In this document: one piece after another, positions 35,095 to 43,721 of the stretch
Layout: each line of letters starts with the position of its first letter
Numbering within the stretch: position 1 is the stretch's first letter
NCBI RefSeq assembly: GCF_018614615.1
Contig: NZ_JAGGOK010000084.1
Span: forward strand, 1-64,000
Origin: Streptomyces sp. ISL-100
GTDB taxonomy: Bacteria; Actinomycetota; Actinomycetes; Streptomycetales; Streptomycetaceae
Direction of reading: 5' to 3'
Length of the DNA stretch: 64,000 nt
Made by a program: the position numbers and the translations under genes
Notes under the pieces: generated by a model
What the model saw: only the letters and a program-made list of their open reading frames with translations
What the model was told of the DNA's origin: nothing
Database searches by the model: none

Positions 35095-36000
35095 TCAGAT
35101 GGTGACGCCGTGGCCGCGCAGGTAGGCCAGCGGGTCGACGTCCGAGCCGTAGCTCGGGCCGGTCCGGATCTCGAAGTGCAGGTGCGGGCCGGTGGAGTTG
35201 CCCGTGCTGCCGGAGAGGCCGATCTGGGTGCCGCCGCCGACGCTCTGGCCGGAGGAAACGGACAGCGAGGACAGGTGGGCGTACTGCGAGTAGCGGCCGT
35301 CCTCGTGCTTGATGACGACCTCGTTGCCGTACGAGCCGCTCCAGCCCGCGGAGACGACGGTGCCGGCACCGACCGCCTTGACCGGGGTACCGCTGGACGC
35401 GGAGAAGTCGACGCCCGTGTGGTAGCCGCTGGACCAGCTGCCGCCGGCCATGCGGTACGGGGTGGTGACGCCCGCGGAGACCGGGGCGGTGAAGCCGGAT
35501 CCGGTGCTCGGCGCGGCAGCCGCGGGGGCGGCCTTGGGGGCCTCGGCCTTCGGGGCGGCCTTCACGGGGGCGGGCTTCGCCGGAGCGGCCTTCGCCGGGG
35601 CGGCAGCCTTCGCGGGGGCAGCGGCCTTCGCACCGATGGTCAGCTTCATGCCGGGCAGGATCAGCGAGGGGTTGCCGCCGACGACCTCACGGTTGTCGTC
35701 GTACAGCTTCTGCCAGCCGCCACGCACGTCCTGCTCGTCGGCGATCTTCGACAGGTAGTCGCCGGAGACCACGGAGTAGGTCTTGGTGCCGGTCTTCTTC
35801 TTCGGCGCGGCCTTCTCGGGAACGGCCGAGGCGGCGGACTTGCCGGCGGACGCGGCGGCCGGGGCTGCCTTCTCCGCGGCGTTCGCACCGGTGGCGGCGA
35901 TGAGGGGAAGTGCGAGTACGGCCCCGCCCGTTCCGGCGGCGACAAATCCGCGAGTGAGCGAGTTGGACCTCGGGCGGCGGTGCTTACCCTTTGCGGGCAT
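35095..36000 (-). CDS. Secreted LysM + M23 peptidoglycan endopeptidase
   Basis: 301 aa. Twin-basic n-region and hydrophobic signal (GFVAAGTGGAVLALPLIAAT, cleavage near GANAA), a LysM domain (TYSVVSGDYLSKIADEQ, NPSLILPGMKLTI), an Ala/Lys/Pro-rich linker, and an M23 (LytM) domain with HTGVDFSASSGTPV, YAHLSSLSVSSGQ and GPHLHFEI zinc ligands. It cleaves peptide cross-links in the cell wall. The ATG at 36000 sits just after a c-di-AMP riboswitch leader, so expression should depend on that nucleotide. Confidence 0.93.
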   Translation of the reverse strand: MPAKGKHRRPRSNSLTRGFVAAGTGGAVLALPLIAATGANAAEKAAPAAASAGKSAASAVPEKAAPKKKTGTKTYSVVSGDYLSKIADEQDVRGGWQKLYDDNREVVGGNPSLILPGMKLTIGAKAAAPAKAAAPAKAAPAKPAPVKAAPKAEAPKAAPAAAAPSTGSGFTAPVSAGVTTPYRMAGGSWSSGYHTGVDFSASSGTPVKAVGAGTVVSAGWSGSYGNEVVIKHEDGRYSQYAHLSSLSVSSGQSVGGGTQIGLSGSTGNSTGPHLHFEIRTGPSYGSDVDPLAYLRGHGVTI

Positions 36001-36013
36001 GGAACATTCCTCT

Positions 36014-36215
36014 CCGGCGCCTACGAGGTGAGCTGTCGGGTTCGGGCTGGAGATGCCCGGCCGCGCTGGTGCGCGACTTAACCCCAAAGCCGGTCCGGAC
36101 GGTGAAACTTCCCCGATGACCGGCGTACTTACCTGGGTCCCCCGCTCCTGCCACGCGTGAGTGAGTGTGAGTGCGGATTCCGGGAGGTGGCAGGATTCGG
36201 CGGTCCACCCGGATT
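36014..36215 (-). promoter_or_regulatory. ydaO/yuaA cyclic-di-AMP riboswitch leader
   Basis: Read on the minus strand, the leader contains the conserved blocks GCCGAATCCTG, GGGGGACCCA, GGGGTTAAG, GCCGGGCATC and CCCGAACCCGACAGCTCACC followed by TCGTAGGCGCCGGAG, the hallmark of actinobacterial ydaO (c-di-AMP) riboswitches found before cell-wall hydrolase genes such as rpfA. The 3' end is about 14 nt from the hydrolase start. Ends are approximate. The expected action is down-regulation of the hydrolase when c-di-AMP is high. Confidence 0.88.
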
Positions 36216-36517
36216 GACGGTGACCGTAAGCCGACGCGGCTCTCCCGTACAAGCCGGTCCATTCATTACGCCATTGCCCCACGAGAATTCATGACGCAAT
36301 TCCCGTCACCCTCTGTGGATTACGGATCTTTACGCCCCGCCCGCCAACTGGCATTTACTCGCGGAGCTTCGCCACGCACCGTCACGAATATGATCCTGCT
36401 CACCAGCGGCCCCGCCATTTCCCGTACCCCCAGGGGGAGTTACACCGAAATGGTCCGTTTCGCCCCAACTGCCACTTACCTCCCACACTGCACTTTAAGG
36501 GCGTCAAATCCCAGGGC
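36216..36517. other. AT-richer intergenic region
   Basis: About 300 bp with lower GC than the surroundings, between the riboswitch and the alpha-galactosidase gene, both on the minus strand. It should hold the promoter of the hydrolase transcript. I see no ORF or clear hairpin in it. Confidence 0.5.
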
Positions 36518-38614
36518 TCACATCCTCCGCAGCCGGAAGACCGCCGCGTCGAGATCGCCGCGCAGCGCGGTGCGCAGCCCCCGGTGGAGCAGTACGGAAC
36601 CCCGGTGCACGGCAGAGGTGTCGAGGCAGGCGTACGCCGCATCCGGGTCCAGCCCGCGCAGACGCAGCGGCGGCTGCTCCTCGCCGTAATGCTGCGCCTG
36701 GAGCCAGGCGAGGACGACGGTGTCGTCACCGCGCACGTACTGAACGGCGCTGAGCCCGCCGTCGGGCGCGCGCAGCCGGTACAGCTCGCCGTGCTGCACA
36801 ACCGGCCTGATCTCCTTGTACAGGTCCACCCACTCGCGCGCCTCGGCGATCTCGTCCTCGCCCCACCCGGTCAGATCGCCCCCGATGCCGAGCACGCCCG
36901 CCATCGCGCTCACGAAGCGAAAGCGCAGCGAGCTGACCCGTCCGTTGAGCTGAGTGTTCGGGCTGTCGGTGACCCACGCGGCCATCGCCCGCGCCGGGTG
37001 CAGCTGGCTGAAGCCGTGCTGGATGGCGAGCCGGTCCAGCGGGTCGGTGTTGTCGGACGTCCATACCTGGTCGGTACGGGACAGAATCCCGAGGTCGATC
37101 CGGCCGCCGCCCCCCGAGCACGACTCGAAGGCGACGCCGGGATGCGCGGCCCGGAGCCGGTCGAGGAGCGCGTACAGGGCGTGCACGTGCTCGGTCCACA
37201 GCCTCTGCGGGTACGGTTCGCCCGGCCAGCCCGCGTCGGTGAAGCAGCGGTTGAAGTCCCACTTCACATAGTCGACGGGCGCGCTCGACAGCAGCCCGTC
37301 GAGCTGCTCCCAGAGGTACGCCTGGACGTCGTCCCGCGCCAGATTGAGGACGAGCTGGTTACGGAACTCCGTGCGGGTGCGCCCGGGATGATGCTGCACC
37401 CAGTCGGGATGCGCCCGGTACAGATCACTGTCGGCGTTGACCATCTCGGGCTCGACCCAGATCCCGAACCGCATGCCCAGCCCGTGCACTTCATCAGCCA
37501 GCGGCTTCAGCCCACCGGGGAAGCGGTCCGGATTCGGCGTCCAGTCCCCGAGCCCGGCGCGGTCGCTGACCCGCGCGCCGAACCACGCGTCGTCCACGAC
37601 GAACAGCTCGACGCCGATGTCCGCGGCCCGCCGCGCGAGCGCGAGCTGCTGGCCCTCGGAGATGTCGAACCCGGTCGCTTCCCAGGAGTTGTAGAGAACG
37701 GGCCGCGAGCTCCGAGCGTCGGGCATGACGTGCGCGAGCTGCCAGGCGTGCCAGGCCCGGCTCGCCCCGCCGAACCCGCCGTCGCTCCACAGTCCGGCGA
37801 AGACGGGCGTGGTGTACGTTCCGCCGGGCGCCAGCCGCAGCAGACCCGAGTCGTCGTGTCCCGCCCCGCCGGTGATCTGCACCGTCCCGTCGGGCAGTTG
37901 CTGTACGGCGATGCGCCACGACCCGGACCAGCCGAGCGCGCAGCCGTACACCTCGCCGCTCTCCTCCGTGGCGCCCTCCGCGTCGAGAGCGACCCAGGGC
38001 AGGTGCTGGTGGCCGGTGTGGCCGCGCCGGCTGCCGAGTACCTTCTCGCCGGGGGCGAGGTCCGATCGTACGAGCCGGGATTCGGCCGCCCACCGGCCGT
38101 GCAGCTGGCTCAGCCGCCACCGCTCGCGCCGGGGCAGCGTCCAGGCGGCGGCGTCGGCCCGCAGCAGCTCAAGGGCGGGGGCGTCGGCCGGTCCTTCGTG
38201 CGCGACGGTGGCCCACCGCTCCACGACGTCGGAGTCCGCGCGCATCCGGTAGTGCAGGGTGAGGCCGAGGTGATGGACGGGGTCGGTGAAGCGCAGCCGC
38301 AGTTCGTCGCCGGCCGTGGTGGACCCGGCGCAGCGCCACTCGGTGCCGCGTACGGCGGGCGTACGCACCGACAGGGCCGGCCGCACGAAACGGGGGCCGC
38401 CCTCGACGGGGTACTCCTCACGTCCGTCGAGCTGCGACTCGAAGGGCCAGTACTGCGGCGGCGGTTCGGCGGCGAGCGACTCGGCGTCGGCGAGGGAGAT
38501 CCGTGGCCCCCAGTGCAGGTGAACCAGCTCGTCGCGGTCGGTGAGGTGCAGCGCGTAGCTGCCTGCCGCCCCGGAAAGCAGCCAGGTACGGCCGTTGCCA
38601 CGGGTCTCGATCAT
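36518..38614 (-). CDS. Alpha-galactosidase, GH36
   Basis: 698 aa, cytoplasmic. N-terminal beta-sandwich (to about 280), then the (beta/alpha)8 barrel: NSWEATGFDI, LFVVDDAWFG, YVKWDFNRCFTDAG (Asp nucleophile), ESCSGGGGRIDLGIL, and SDNTDPLDR (acid/base Asp). It removes terminal alpha-1,6-galactose from melibiose or raffinose-type sugars. ATG at 38614 with GGGGGA upstream; the longer frame adds unlikely residues. It stands alone, without a transporter or regulator beside it, divergent from the phosphatase gene. Confidence 0.92.
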   Translation of the reverse strand: MIETRGNGRTWLLSGAAGSYALHLTDRDELVHLHWGPRISLADAESLAAEPPPQYWPFESQLDGREEYPVEGGPRFVRPALSVRTPAVRGTEWRCAGSTTAGDELRLRFTDPVHHLGLTLHYRMRADSDVVERWATVAHEGPADAPALELLRADAAAWTLPRRERWRLSQLHGRWAAESRLVRSDLAPGEKVLGSRRGHTGHQHLPWVALDAEGATEESGEVYGCALGWSGSWRIAVQQLPDGTVQITGGAGHDDSGLLRLAPGGTYTTPVFAGLWSDGGFGGASRAWHAWQLAHVMPDARSSRPVLYNSWEATGFDISEGQQLALARRAADIGVELFVVDDAWFGARVSDRAGLGDWTPNPDRFPGGLKPLADEVHGLGMRFGIWVEPEMVNADSDLYRAHPDWVQHHPGRTRTEFRNQLVLNLARDDVQAYLWEQLDGLLSSAPVDYVKWDFNRCFTDAGWPGEPYPQRLWTEHVHALYALLDRLRAAHPGVAFESCSGGGGRIDLGILSRTDQVWTSDNTDPLDRLAIQHGFSQLHPARAMAAWVTDSPNTQLNGRVSSLRFRFVSAMAGVLGIGGDLTGWGEDEIAEAREWVDLYKEIRPVVQHGELYRLRAPDGGLSAVQYVRGDDTVVLAWLQAQHYGEEQPPLRLRGLDPDAAYACLDTSAVHRGSVLLHRGLRTALRGDLDAAVFRLRRM

Positions 38615-38780
38615 CAAGTCCCCCAGATTCGCACAGGTACGAACATCTTCGTACGTCCGGTCTCTCCGGTGCAACGACCGCGCGGGCCGGTCCGAGATGA
38701 TTGCCCCAGGAACCCATGTCGTATCGTCGAGACGCGCCGAAGTCGGCGAGCAGCGCCGACGGCAGACTTCAGGAGCCCAC

Positions 38781-39608
38781 GTGACACAGCAGCTGCCGCA
38801 GGTCCCGTCGACAGAGCCCGAGCAGACCGAGCCCGAGCTTGCCGCAGTGCGCAACTTCCGCGATGTGGGCGGCCTGCCGACGGTGGACGGGCGACGGGTC
38901 CGGCACGGCGTCCTCTTCCGCAGCGGTCACCTGGCGCACGCCACCCCCGCGGACGCGGCGTTCCTCGGTTCGCTCGGCCTCCACACGATCTTCGACTTCC
39001 GCAATGAGGCGGACCAGAAGCTGGAAGGCCCCGACATCGAGCTGCCGGGGGTGCGCAACGTCAACCTGCCCTTGACGGACCCGGCCGACGGCGCGGTGTT
39101 CTGGAAGATGGTTCGCGACGGGAACCTCGACGAGCTGCGCGAGATCCTCGCGGACGGCAAGGCCGCGGACCGGATGTCGGCAACGTACCGGATGATCATC
39201 AAGGAGCGTAAGGCCGAGCAGAGCCAGGTGCTGCACGCGCTCGCCGGGGAAGCCGTCCCCGCGCTGATGCACTGCGCGGCGGGCAAGGACCGCGCGGGCC
39301 TGTCGATAGCCGTGACCCTGCTGGCGGTCGGCGTCGAGCGCGAGGCCATCGAGGCCGACTACCTGAAGTCGAACGACCCGCACCGCCGCTACAAGGTGCA
39401 TCGCAGCGACAACTCGTCGACCGGTATGTCGCCCGAGGTGATGGAGCTGCTCAGCCCTCTCTTCGAGGCCCGCGCGGAGTACCTGGCCGCCGCCTTCGAG
39501 ACCATCGAGGATGTCTGGGGCACCACGGACCGCTACCTCTCGCAGGGGCTGAACGTCACGCCCGAGATCCGCGAGCGGCTGCGGACGCGCCTGCTCGACG
39601 AGAGCTGA
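38781..39608 (+). CDS. Tyrosine phosphatase of the Y_phosphatase3 family
   Basis: 275 aa. NFRDVGGLPTVDGRRVRHGV, LFRSGHLAHATPADAAFLGS, FDFRNEADQ, and the P-loop HCAAGKDRAGLS (CX5R). Family members dephosphorylate phosphotyrosine and/or phosphoinositides (MptpB-like). GTG at 38781 with AGGAG five bases upstream. A 30-residue helical lid between DPADGAVFWKMV and YRMIIKERKAEQ is normal for the group. Monocistronic. Confidence 0.9.
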   Translation: MTQQLPQVPSTEPEQTEPELAAVRNFRDVGGLPTVDGRRVRHGVLFRSGHLAHATPADAAFLGSLGLHTIFDFRNEADQKLEGPDIELPGVRNVNLPLTDPADGAVFWKMVRDGNLDELREILADGKAADRMSATYRMIIKERKAEQSQVLHALAGEAVPALMHCAAGKDRAGLSIAVTLLAVGVEREAIEADYLKSNDPHRRYKVHRSDNSSTGMSPEVMELLSPLFEARAEYLAAAFETIEDVWGTTDRYLSQGLNVTPEIRERLRTRLLDES

Positions 39609-39620
39609 GCGCAGCCGGTA

Positions 39621-39773
39621 TCAGCGCTCGCCACCCAGCGTGAAGAGCAGGAAGACGAAGGCCGCGAAGAGGTGGCCCGCGACGACGTACACGAAGACAC
39701 GGATCGCCAGCCCCCCGGGGATCTTCTCTTCCACGAAACGGCGCGCGGGAGTCTTCTCATCGGGCAACGGCAT
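39621..39773 (-). CDS. DUF6126 small membrane protein
   Basis: 50 aa: charged N-terminus (PDEKTPARRFVEEKIPGGLA), then one transmembrane helix (VFVYVVAGHLFAAFVFLLFT) and a short LGGER tail. This is the DUF6126 type of tiny Streptomyces membrane protein that follows a XRE/cupin regulator gene. The start lies 1 bp past the upstream regulator stop. It is intact although its partner regulator is broken. It ends convergent with the phosphatase gene, 12 bp apart. Confidence 0.85.
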   Translation of the reverse strand: MPLPDEKTPARRFVEEKIPGGLAIRVFVYVVAGHLFAAFVFLLFTLGGER

Positions 39774-39774
39774 C

Positions 39775-40190
39775 TCAGGTCTCCTGGGGGAGGCACAGCC
39801 CGGCGGCGGCGCTCTGCAACAACGTGTGAACGAACAGCAGGTCCGCCCCGGCCGGGTCTGTGGCCGCGATGCGGTGCGGGGTCAGCGAGTCGAAATGCGC
39901 GCTGTCCCCGGCATCGAGCTGATGGACGCTCTCACCGAGCACCAGCCGCAGCCGCCCCGACAGAACGTACAGCCACTCCTCACAGGAGTGGACCCGCACC
40001 AGGTCGCCCTGAGCGCCGTACGGCACATGCACCCGCAGCGCCTGCGTACCACAGGCCCGGACCGTCGGCCCTGTGGTACGTCCAGCCGTCGACCTCGTCC
40101 GCCTCGGCCTCATCCGCACGCAGTACGGCGTCCCGATCAGCCGGTGTCTCGCCGAGGAGGGCGGACACCGTCGTACCTTGAAGTTCTCTC
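39775..40190 (-). pseudogene. XRE/cupin regulator remnant of the hopanoid locus
   Basis: Two frames hold pieces of one protein. From about 40180 to 40055: GTTVSALLGETPADRDAVLR then ADEVDGWTYHRADGPGL. From about 40040 to the stop: LRVHVPYGAQGDLVRVHSCE, EWLYVLSGRLRLVLGE and a cupin end. An insertion of about 16 bp at 40040-40055 shifts the frame. The N-terminal HTH of about 60 residues is absent: upstream of 40190 there is only promoter-like sequence with palindromes. No DNA-binding protein can be made from this locus as written. Confidence 0.75.
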
Positions 40191-40200
40191 CCGGTTGAAC

Positions 40201-40252
40201 CCAGGAGACTCTCTCCTGGATCGCTCCGGGGAGTTTGACAGGCATGCCTGTC
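40201..40252. promoter_or_regulatory. Two palindromes upstream of the broken regulator
   Basis: CCAGGAGA-CTC-TCTCCTGG (40201-40219) and the perfect 16-bp palindrome GACAGGCATGCCTGTC (40237-40252), preceded by TTT, lie where the promoter of the regulator gene should be. The 16-mer is a likely operator for an autoregulating XRE protein. Confidence 0.6.
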
Positions 40253-40302
40253 CGGCGACGACCCTCCCGGCCGCCGGAGCAAGTACGTGACTCACTCGGG
40301 TC

Positions 40303-40329
40303 GTCGGGGACTTGGTTGTCGTCCCCGAC
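40303..40329. terminator. Terminator downstream of hpnO
   Basis: GTCGGGGAC (40303-40311) and GTCCCCGAC (40321-40329) are exact inverted repeats with a 9-nt loop, 56 bp past the hpnO stop. Confidence 0.65.
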
Positions 40330-40384
40330 GGAGCGACGAGCGTACCAGATGCTTTACGCAGCGATTCGGCGGAGCCACTCAGAG

Positions 40385-41782
40385 CTACCGACTGGCCACC
40401 GCCTGCCTCACCAGCGTCTTGCCGAAGTCCCACATCAGACCGCCGCCGCTGTGCGCGTCGTCCATCACAGCCGTGAACGCGTCGACGAAGCGGTCCACCT
40501 CCTTCTCGCCCACCGTCAGTGGCGGAATCAGCTTGATCACCTCAAGGTGGTCGCCGGAGACCTGGGTGAGGATGCGGTGCTTCTGAAGCAGCGGTACAAC
40601 GACCATCTGTGCGAAGAGTCCCTTGCGAGCGGCCTGGAGCATGGTCCACCGGCTGCGCAGCTTCAGCGAGCTGGGCCGGCCGAACTCGATGCCAATCATG
40701 AGCCCACGCCCGCGTACGTCGTGCAGCAGCTCATAACGGCCGATGAGCGCGGCCAGCCGCTCGCGCAGCAGGTCGCCGGAGCGCCGGGCGTTCGCGACGA
40801 TCTCCTCGTCCTCCATCACCGCGAGGACGGCCAGCCCCGCCGCCATGGCCTGCGCGTTGGAGCCGAAGCTGGCCGAGTGGACCAGCACCCGGTCCATCGA
40901 CGAGTAGACCCGCTTGAAGATCCAGTCCTTGCCGAGGGTCGCGCCGACCGGTACGTAACCACCCGAGAGCGCCTTCGCGACGCACAGCAGATCGGGTTCC
41001 ACGCCCTCCTCGTGCTGGTACGCGTAGAAGTCACCGGTCCGGCCGAGCCCCGTCTGCACCTCGTCGGCGATCAGCAGCGCCTTGTGCCGCCGAAGAAGCT
41101 CCTGGGCGGCCCGGAGAAACCCGGGCGGGGATTCGTGAACGCCCTTCCCCTGGATCGGTTCGACAACGAAACCGGCCACGTCGCCGCGCTTCAGCTCCCG
41201 CTCCAGGGCGTCCAGGTCGCCGAGCGCGATCGCAGTGTCGGGCAGCAGCGGCGCGAACCCGTCCCGGAAGCCCGCCTCACCGTTCACCGACAGCGAGCCG
41301 GTGGTCAGTCCGTGGAAGGCATGCGCGCAGTACAGGATCCTGGGCTTGCCGGTCGCGTACCGGGCGAACTTCAGCGCGGTCTCGACGGCCTCCGTGCCGC
41401 TGTTGCCGAAGAACACCCGGTCCAGGTGCGGGCTGTGGGTGAGCAGCCTCTCCGCGAGCAGACCGGGGAGCGGCTGGCAGTCGAAGCGCGTCAGGTCGGC
41501 GAGCGAGGCGTCCAGGACGTCGTGCAGCGCCTTGCGTACGACGGGATGGTGCCGGCCGAGGCCCATCACGCCGAAGCCCGCGAGCATGTCGAGGTAGTCG
41601 TTGCCTTCGGCGTCCCAGAAGTAGGCGCCCTCTGCCCGCTCGTAGACCTTGTCGAATCCGATGGTGCGCAGCATGCGGGGCAACTGGTGGTTCAGGTGTC
41701 TGCCATGCAGCTCGTAGCGCTCGGCCCCGCGCTCGGCGAGAAGCTTCGCCAGGTCGAACCCTTCCCCTGCGCCGTCCGTCAT
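40385..41782 (-). CDS. hpnO: PLP aminotransferase HpnO, hopanoid side chain
   Basis: 465 aa, class III aminotransferase. GNSGTEAVETALKFAR, AFHGLTTGSLS, LIADEVQTGLGRTG and the PLP Lys in LCVAKALSGGYVPVG. In hopanoid clusters this enzyme converts ribosylhopane-derived aldehyde to aminobacteriohopanetriol. An N-terminal extension (ELHGRHLNHQLPRMLRTIGF) is typical of HpnO. It overlaps the dxs stop by 4 bp and is the last structural gene of the cluster. Confidence 0.9.
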   Translation of the reverse strand: MTDGAGEGFDLAKLLAERGAERYELHGRHLNHQLPRMLRTIGFDKVYERAEGAYFWDAEGNDYLDMLAGFGVMGLGRHHPVVRKALHDVLDASLADLTRFDCQPLPGLLAERLLTHSPHLDRVFFGNSGTEAVETALKFARYATGKPRILYCAHAFHGLTTGSLSVNGEAGFRDGFAPLLPDTAIALGDLDALERELKRGDVAGFVVEPIQGKGVHESPPGFLRAAQELLRRHKALLIADEVQTGLGRTGDFYAYQHEEGVEPDLLCVAKALSGGYVPVGATLGKDWIFKRVYSSMDRVLVHSASFGSNAQAMAAGLAVLAVMEDEEIVANARRSGDLLRERLAALIGRYELLHDVRGRGLMIGIEFGRPSSLKLRSRWTMLQAARKGLFAQMVVVPLLQKHRILTQVSGDHLEVIKLIPPLTVGEKEVDRFVDAFTAVMDDAHSGGGLMWDFGKTLVRQAVASR

Positions 41783-43696
41783 TCCACGGTCTCCTTAGCG
41801 TTCACCAGTGGGGCCGCCCGCTCTTCCCCGGCTGCCAGGGCCAGGCTGATCCGCCCCGCGATCGATGCGGGCGTGAGCCCGATGTCGGCCAGCACCTCAC
41901 CGCGCTTGGCGTGCGCGAGGAACCGCTCGGGAATGCCGTACGTACGCAGAGGTACGTCGACTCCGGCGTCCCGCAGCGCCTGCCCGACGGCCGAACCTGC
42001 CCCGCCACTGCGGCTGTTGTCCTCGACGACCGCGACCAGGCGGTGCTGCTCCGCGAGCGGTGCGAGCTGCTCGTCGACGGGCTTGACCCAGCGCGGGTCG
42101 ACAACCGTGCAGCCGACACCGCGCTCCGCCAGCAGCGCGGCGGCCTCCAGGCAGACGGACGCGAGCGCGCCGACGGAGACCAGGAGTACCTCGGATTCGC
42201 CGCCGCGGCGCAGTACGTCCATCCCTCCCACCCGGCCGGCCGGCCGCCGGGATCGCGGGCCCGACCGAATCCTTGGGGAAGCGCACGACGGTCGGCGCGT
42301 CGTCGACGTCGACGGCCTCGCGCAGCTGGGCGCGAAGCTGGTCGGCGTCGCGCGGCGCGGCGATCCGCAGCGTAGGGACGCACTGGAGGATCGACATGTC
42401 CCACATGCCGTTGTGCGAGGCGCCGTCGACCCCAGTGACGCCAGCCCGGTCGAGGACGAAGGTTACGCCGCACTTGTGCAGTGACACGTCCATCAGCAGC
42501 TGGTCGAAGGCGCGGTTGAGGAACGTCGCGTAGACGGCGACCACGGGGTGCAGCCCGCCGGTGGCCAGCCCGGCGGCGGATACCGCGGCATGCTGCTCGG
42601 CGATGCCGACGTCCCAGACCCGGTCGGGGAACGCCTCGGCGAACTTGGTCAGCCCCACGGGGTGCAGCATGGCCGCCGTGATCGCGACGACATCGGGCCG
42701 CTCGGCGCCGATCCGCACGATCTCGTCGCCGAACACCGATGTCCAGGAGGGGCCGTTCGACGGCGCGATGGGCTCGCAGGTCAGCGGGTCCATCGCACCG
42801 ACCGCGTGAAAACGGTCGGCCTCGTCCTGCTCGGCAGCGGCGTAACCGCGCCCCTTCTCGGTCAGACAGTGCACCAGCACCGGCCCGTGGAAGCGTTTCG
42901 CGCGGCTCAGTGCCGACTCGACGGCGGCAACGTCGTGGCCGTCGATCGGACCGATGTACTTGAGCCCGAGGTCCTCGAACATCCCCTGCGGGGCGATGAA
43001 GTCCTTGAAGCCCTTCTTCGCGCCGTGCAGCGACCCGTACAGCGGCTGCCCGATGACGGGCGTGTGCTGGAGCACGTCCTTGCCCCAGGCGAGGAACCGT
43101 TCATACCCGTCCGTCGTGCGGAGGGTGGCGAGGTGGTCGGCGAGCCCGCCGATGGTGGGGGCGTACGAGCGCTCGTTGTCGTTGACGACGATGATCAGCG
43201 GCCGGTCGCGGGCGGCGGCGATGTTGTTGAGCGCCTCCCAGGCCATGCCGCCGGTGAGCGCGCCGTCCCCGATCACCGCGACGACGTGGTCGCGCCTGCC
43301 GAGCACCTGGTTGGCCTTGGCGAGTCCGTCGGCCCAGCCGAGGACCGTCGATGCGTGCGAGTTCTCGATGACGTCGTGCGCGGATTCCTCGCGCGACGGG
43401 TAGCCGGAGAGGCCGCCCTTGCCACGCAGCTTCGAGAAGTCCTGTCGGCCGGTGAGCAGTTTGTGTACGTAGCTCTGGTGGCCGGTGTCCCACAGGACGC
43501 GGTCGACGGGTGAGTCGAAGACCCGGTGCAAGGCGATGGTCAGTTCCACCACCCCGAGGTTGGGGCCGAGATGACCGCCCGTCCGGGCCACTGCCTGTAC
43601 CAGGAACTCCCGGATTTCGGATGCCAGCTGACAGATTTCGGTCTCTGCCAGAGCCTTCAGGTCGCGCGGCCCCCGGATGCCTTCCAAGATCGTCAT
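41779..43696 (-). pseudogene. dxs: 1-deoxy-D-xylulose-5-phosphate synthase, frameshifted
   Basis: Frame 1 (43696 to about 42240) encodes nearly all of DXS: GGHLGPNLGVVELTIALHRV, IGDGALTGGMAWEALNN (TPP motif) and LHKCGVTFVLDRAGVTGVDG, ending VRFPKDSVGPAIPAAGR. Then three CCGG units at 42232-42243 replace the expected two; this 4-bp gain shifts the frame. The remainder, GGMDVLRRGGESEVLLVSVG through VVEDNSRSGGAGSAVGQALR, lies in a second frame to 41779. DXS makes DXP from pyruvate and G3P, the first MEP step. Slippage in the CCGG repeat is the likely cause. A housekeeping dxs elsewhere is presumed. Confidence 0.85.
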
Positions 43697-43721
43697 GCTC
43701 GGGCCCCCTCTCTCTGATACT

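Noticed and set aside
36584..39007. 807-aa plus-strand ORF
   Set aside because: Antisense of the GH36 alpha-galactosidase; no recognisable domain.
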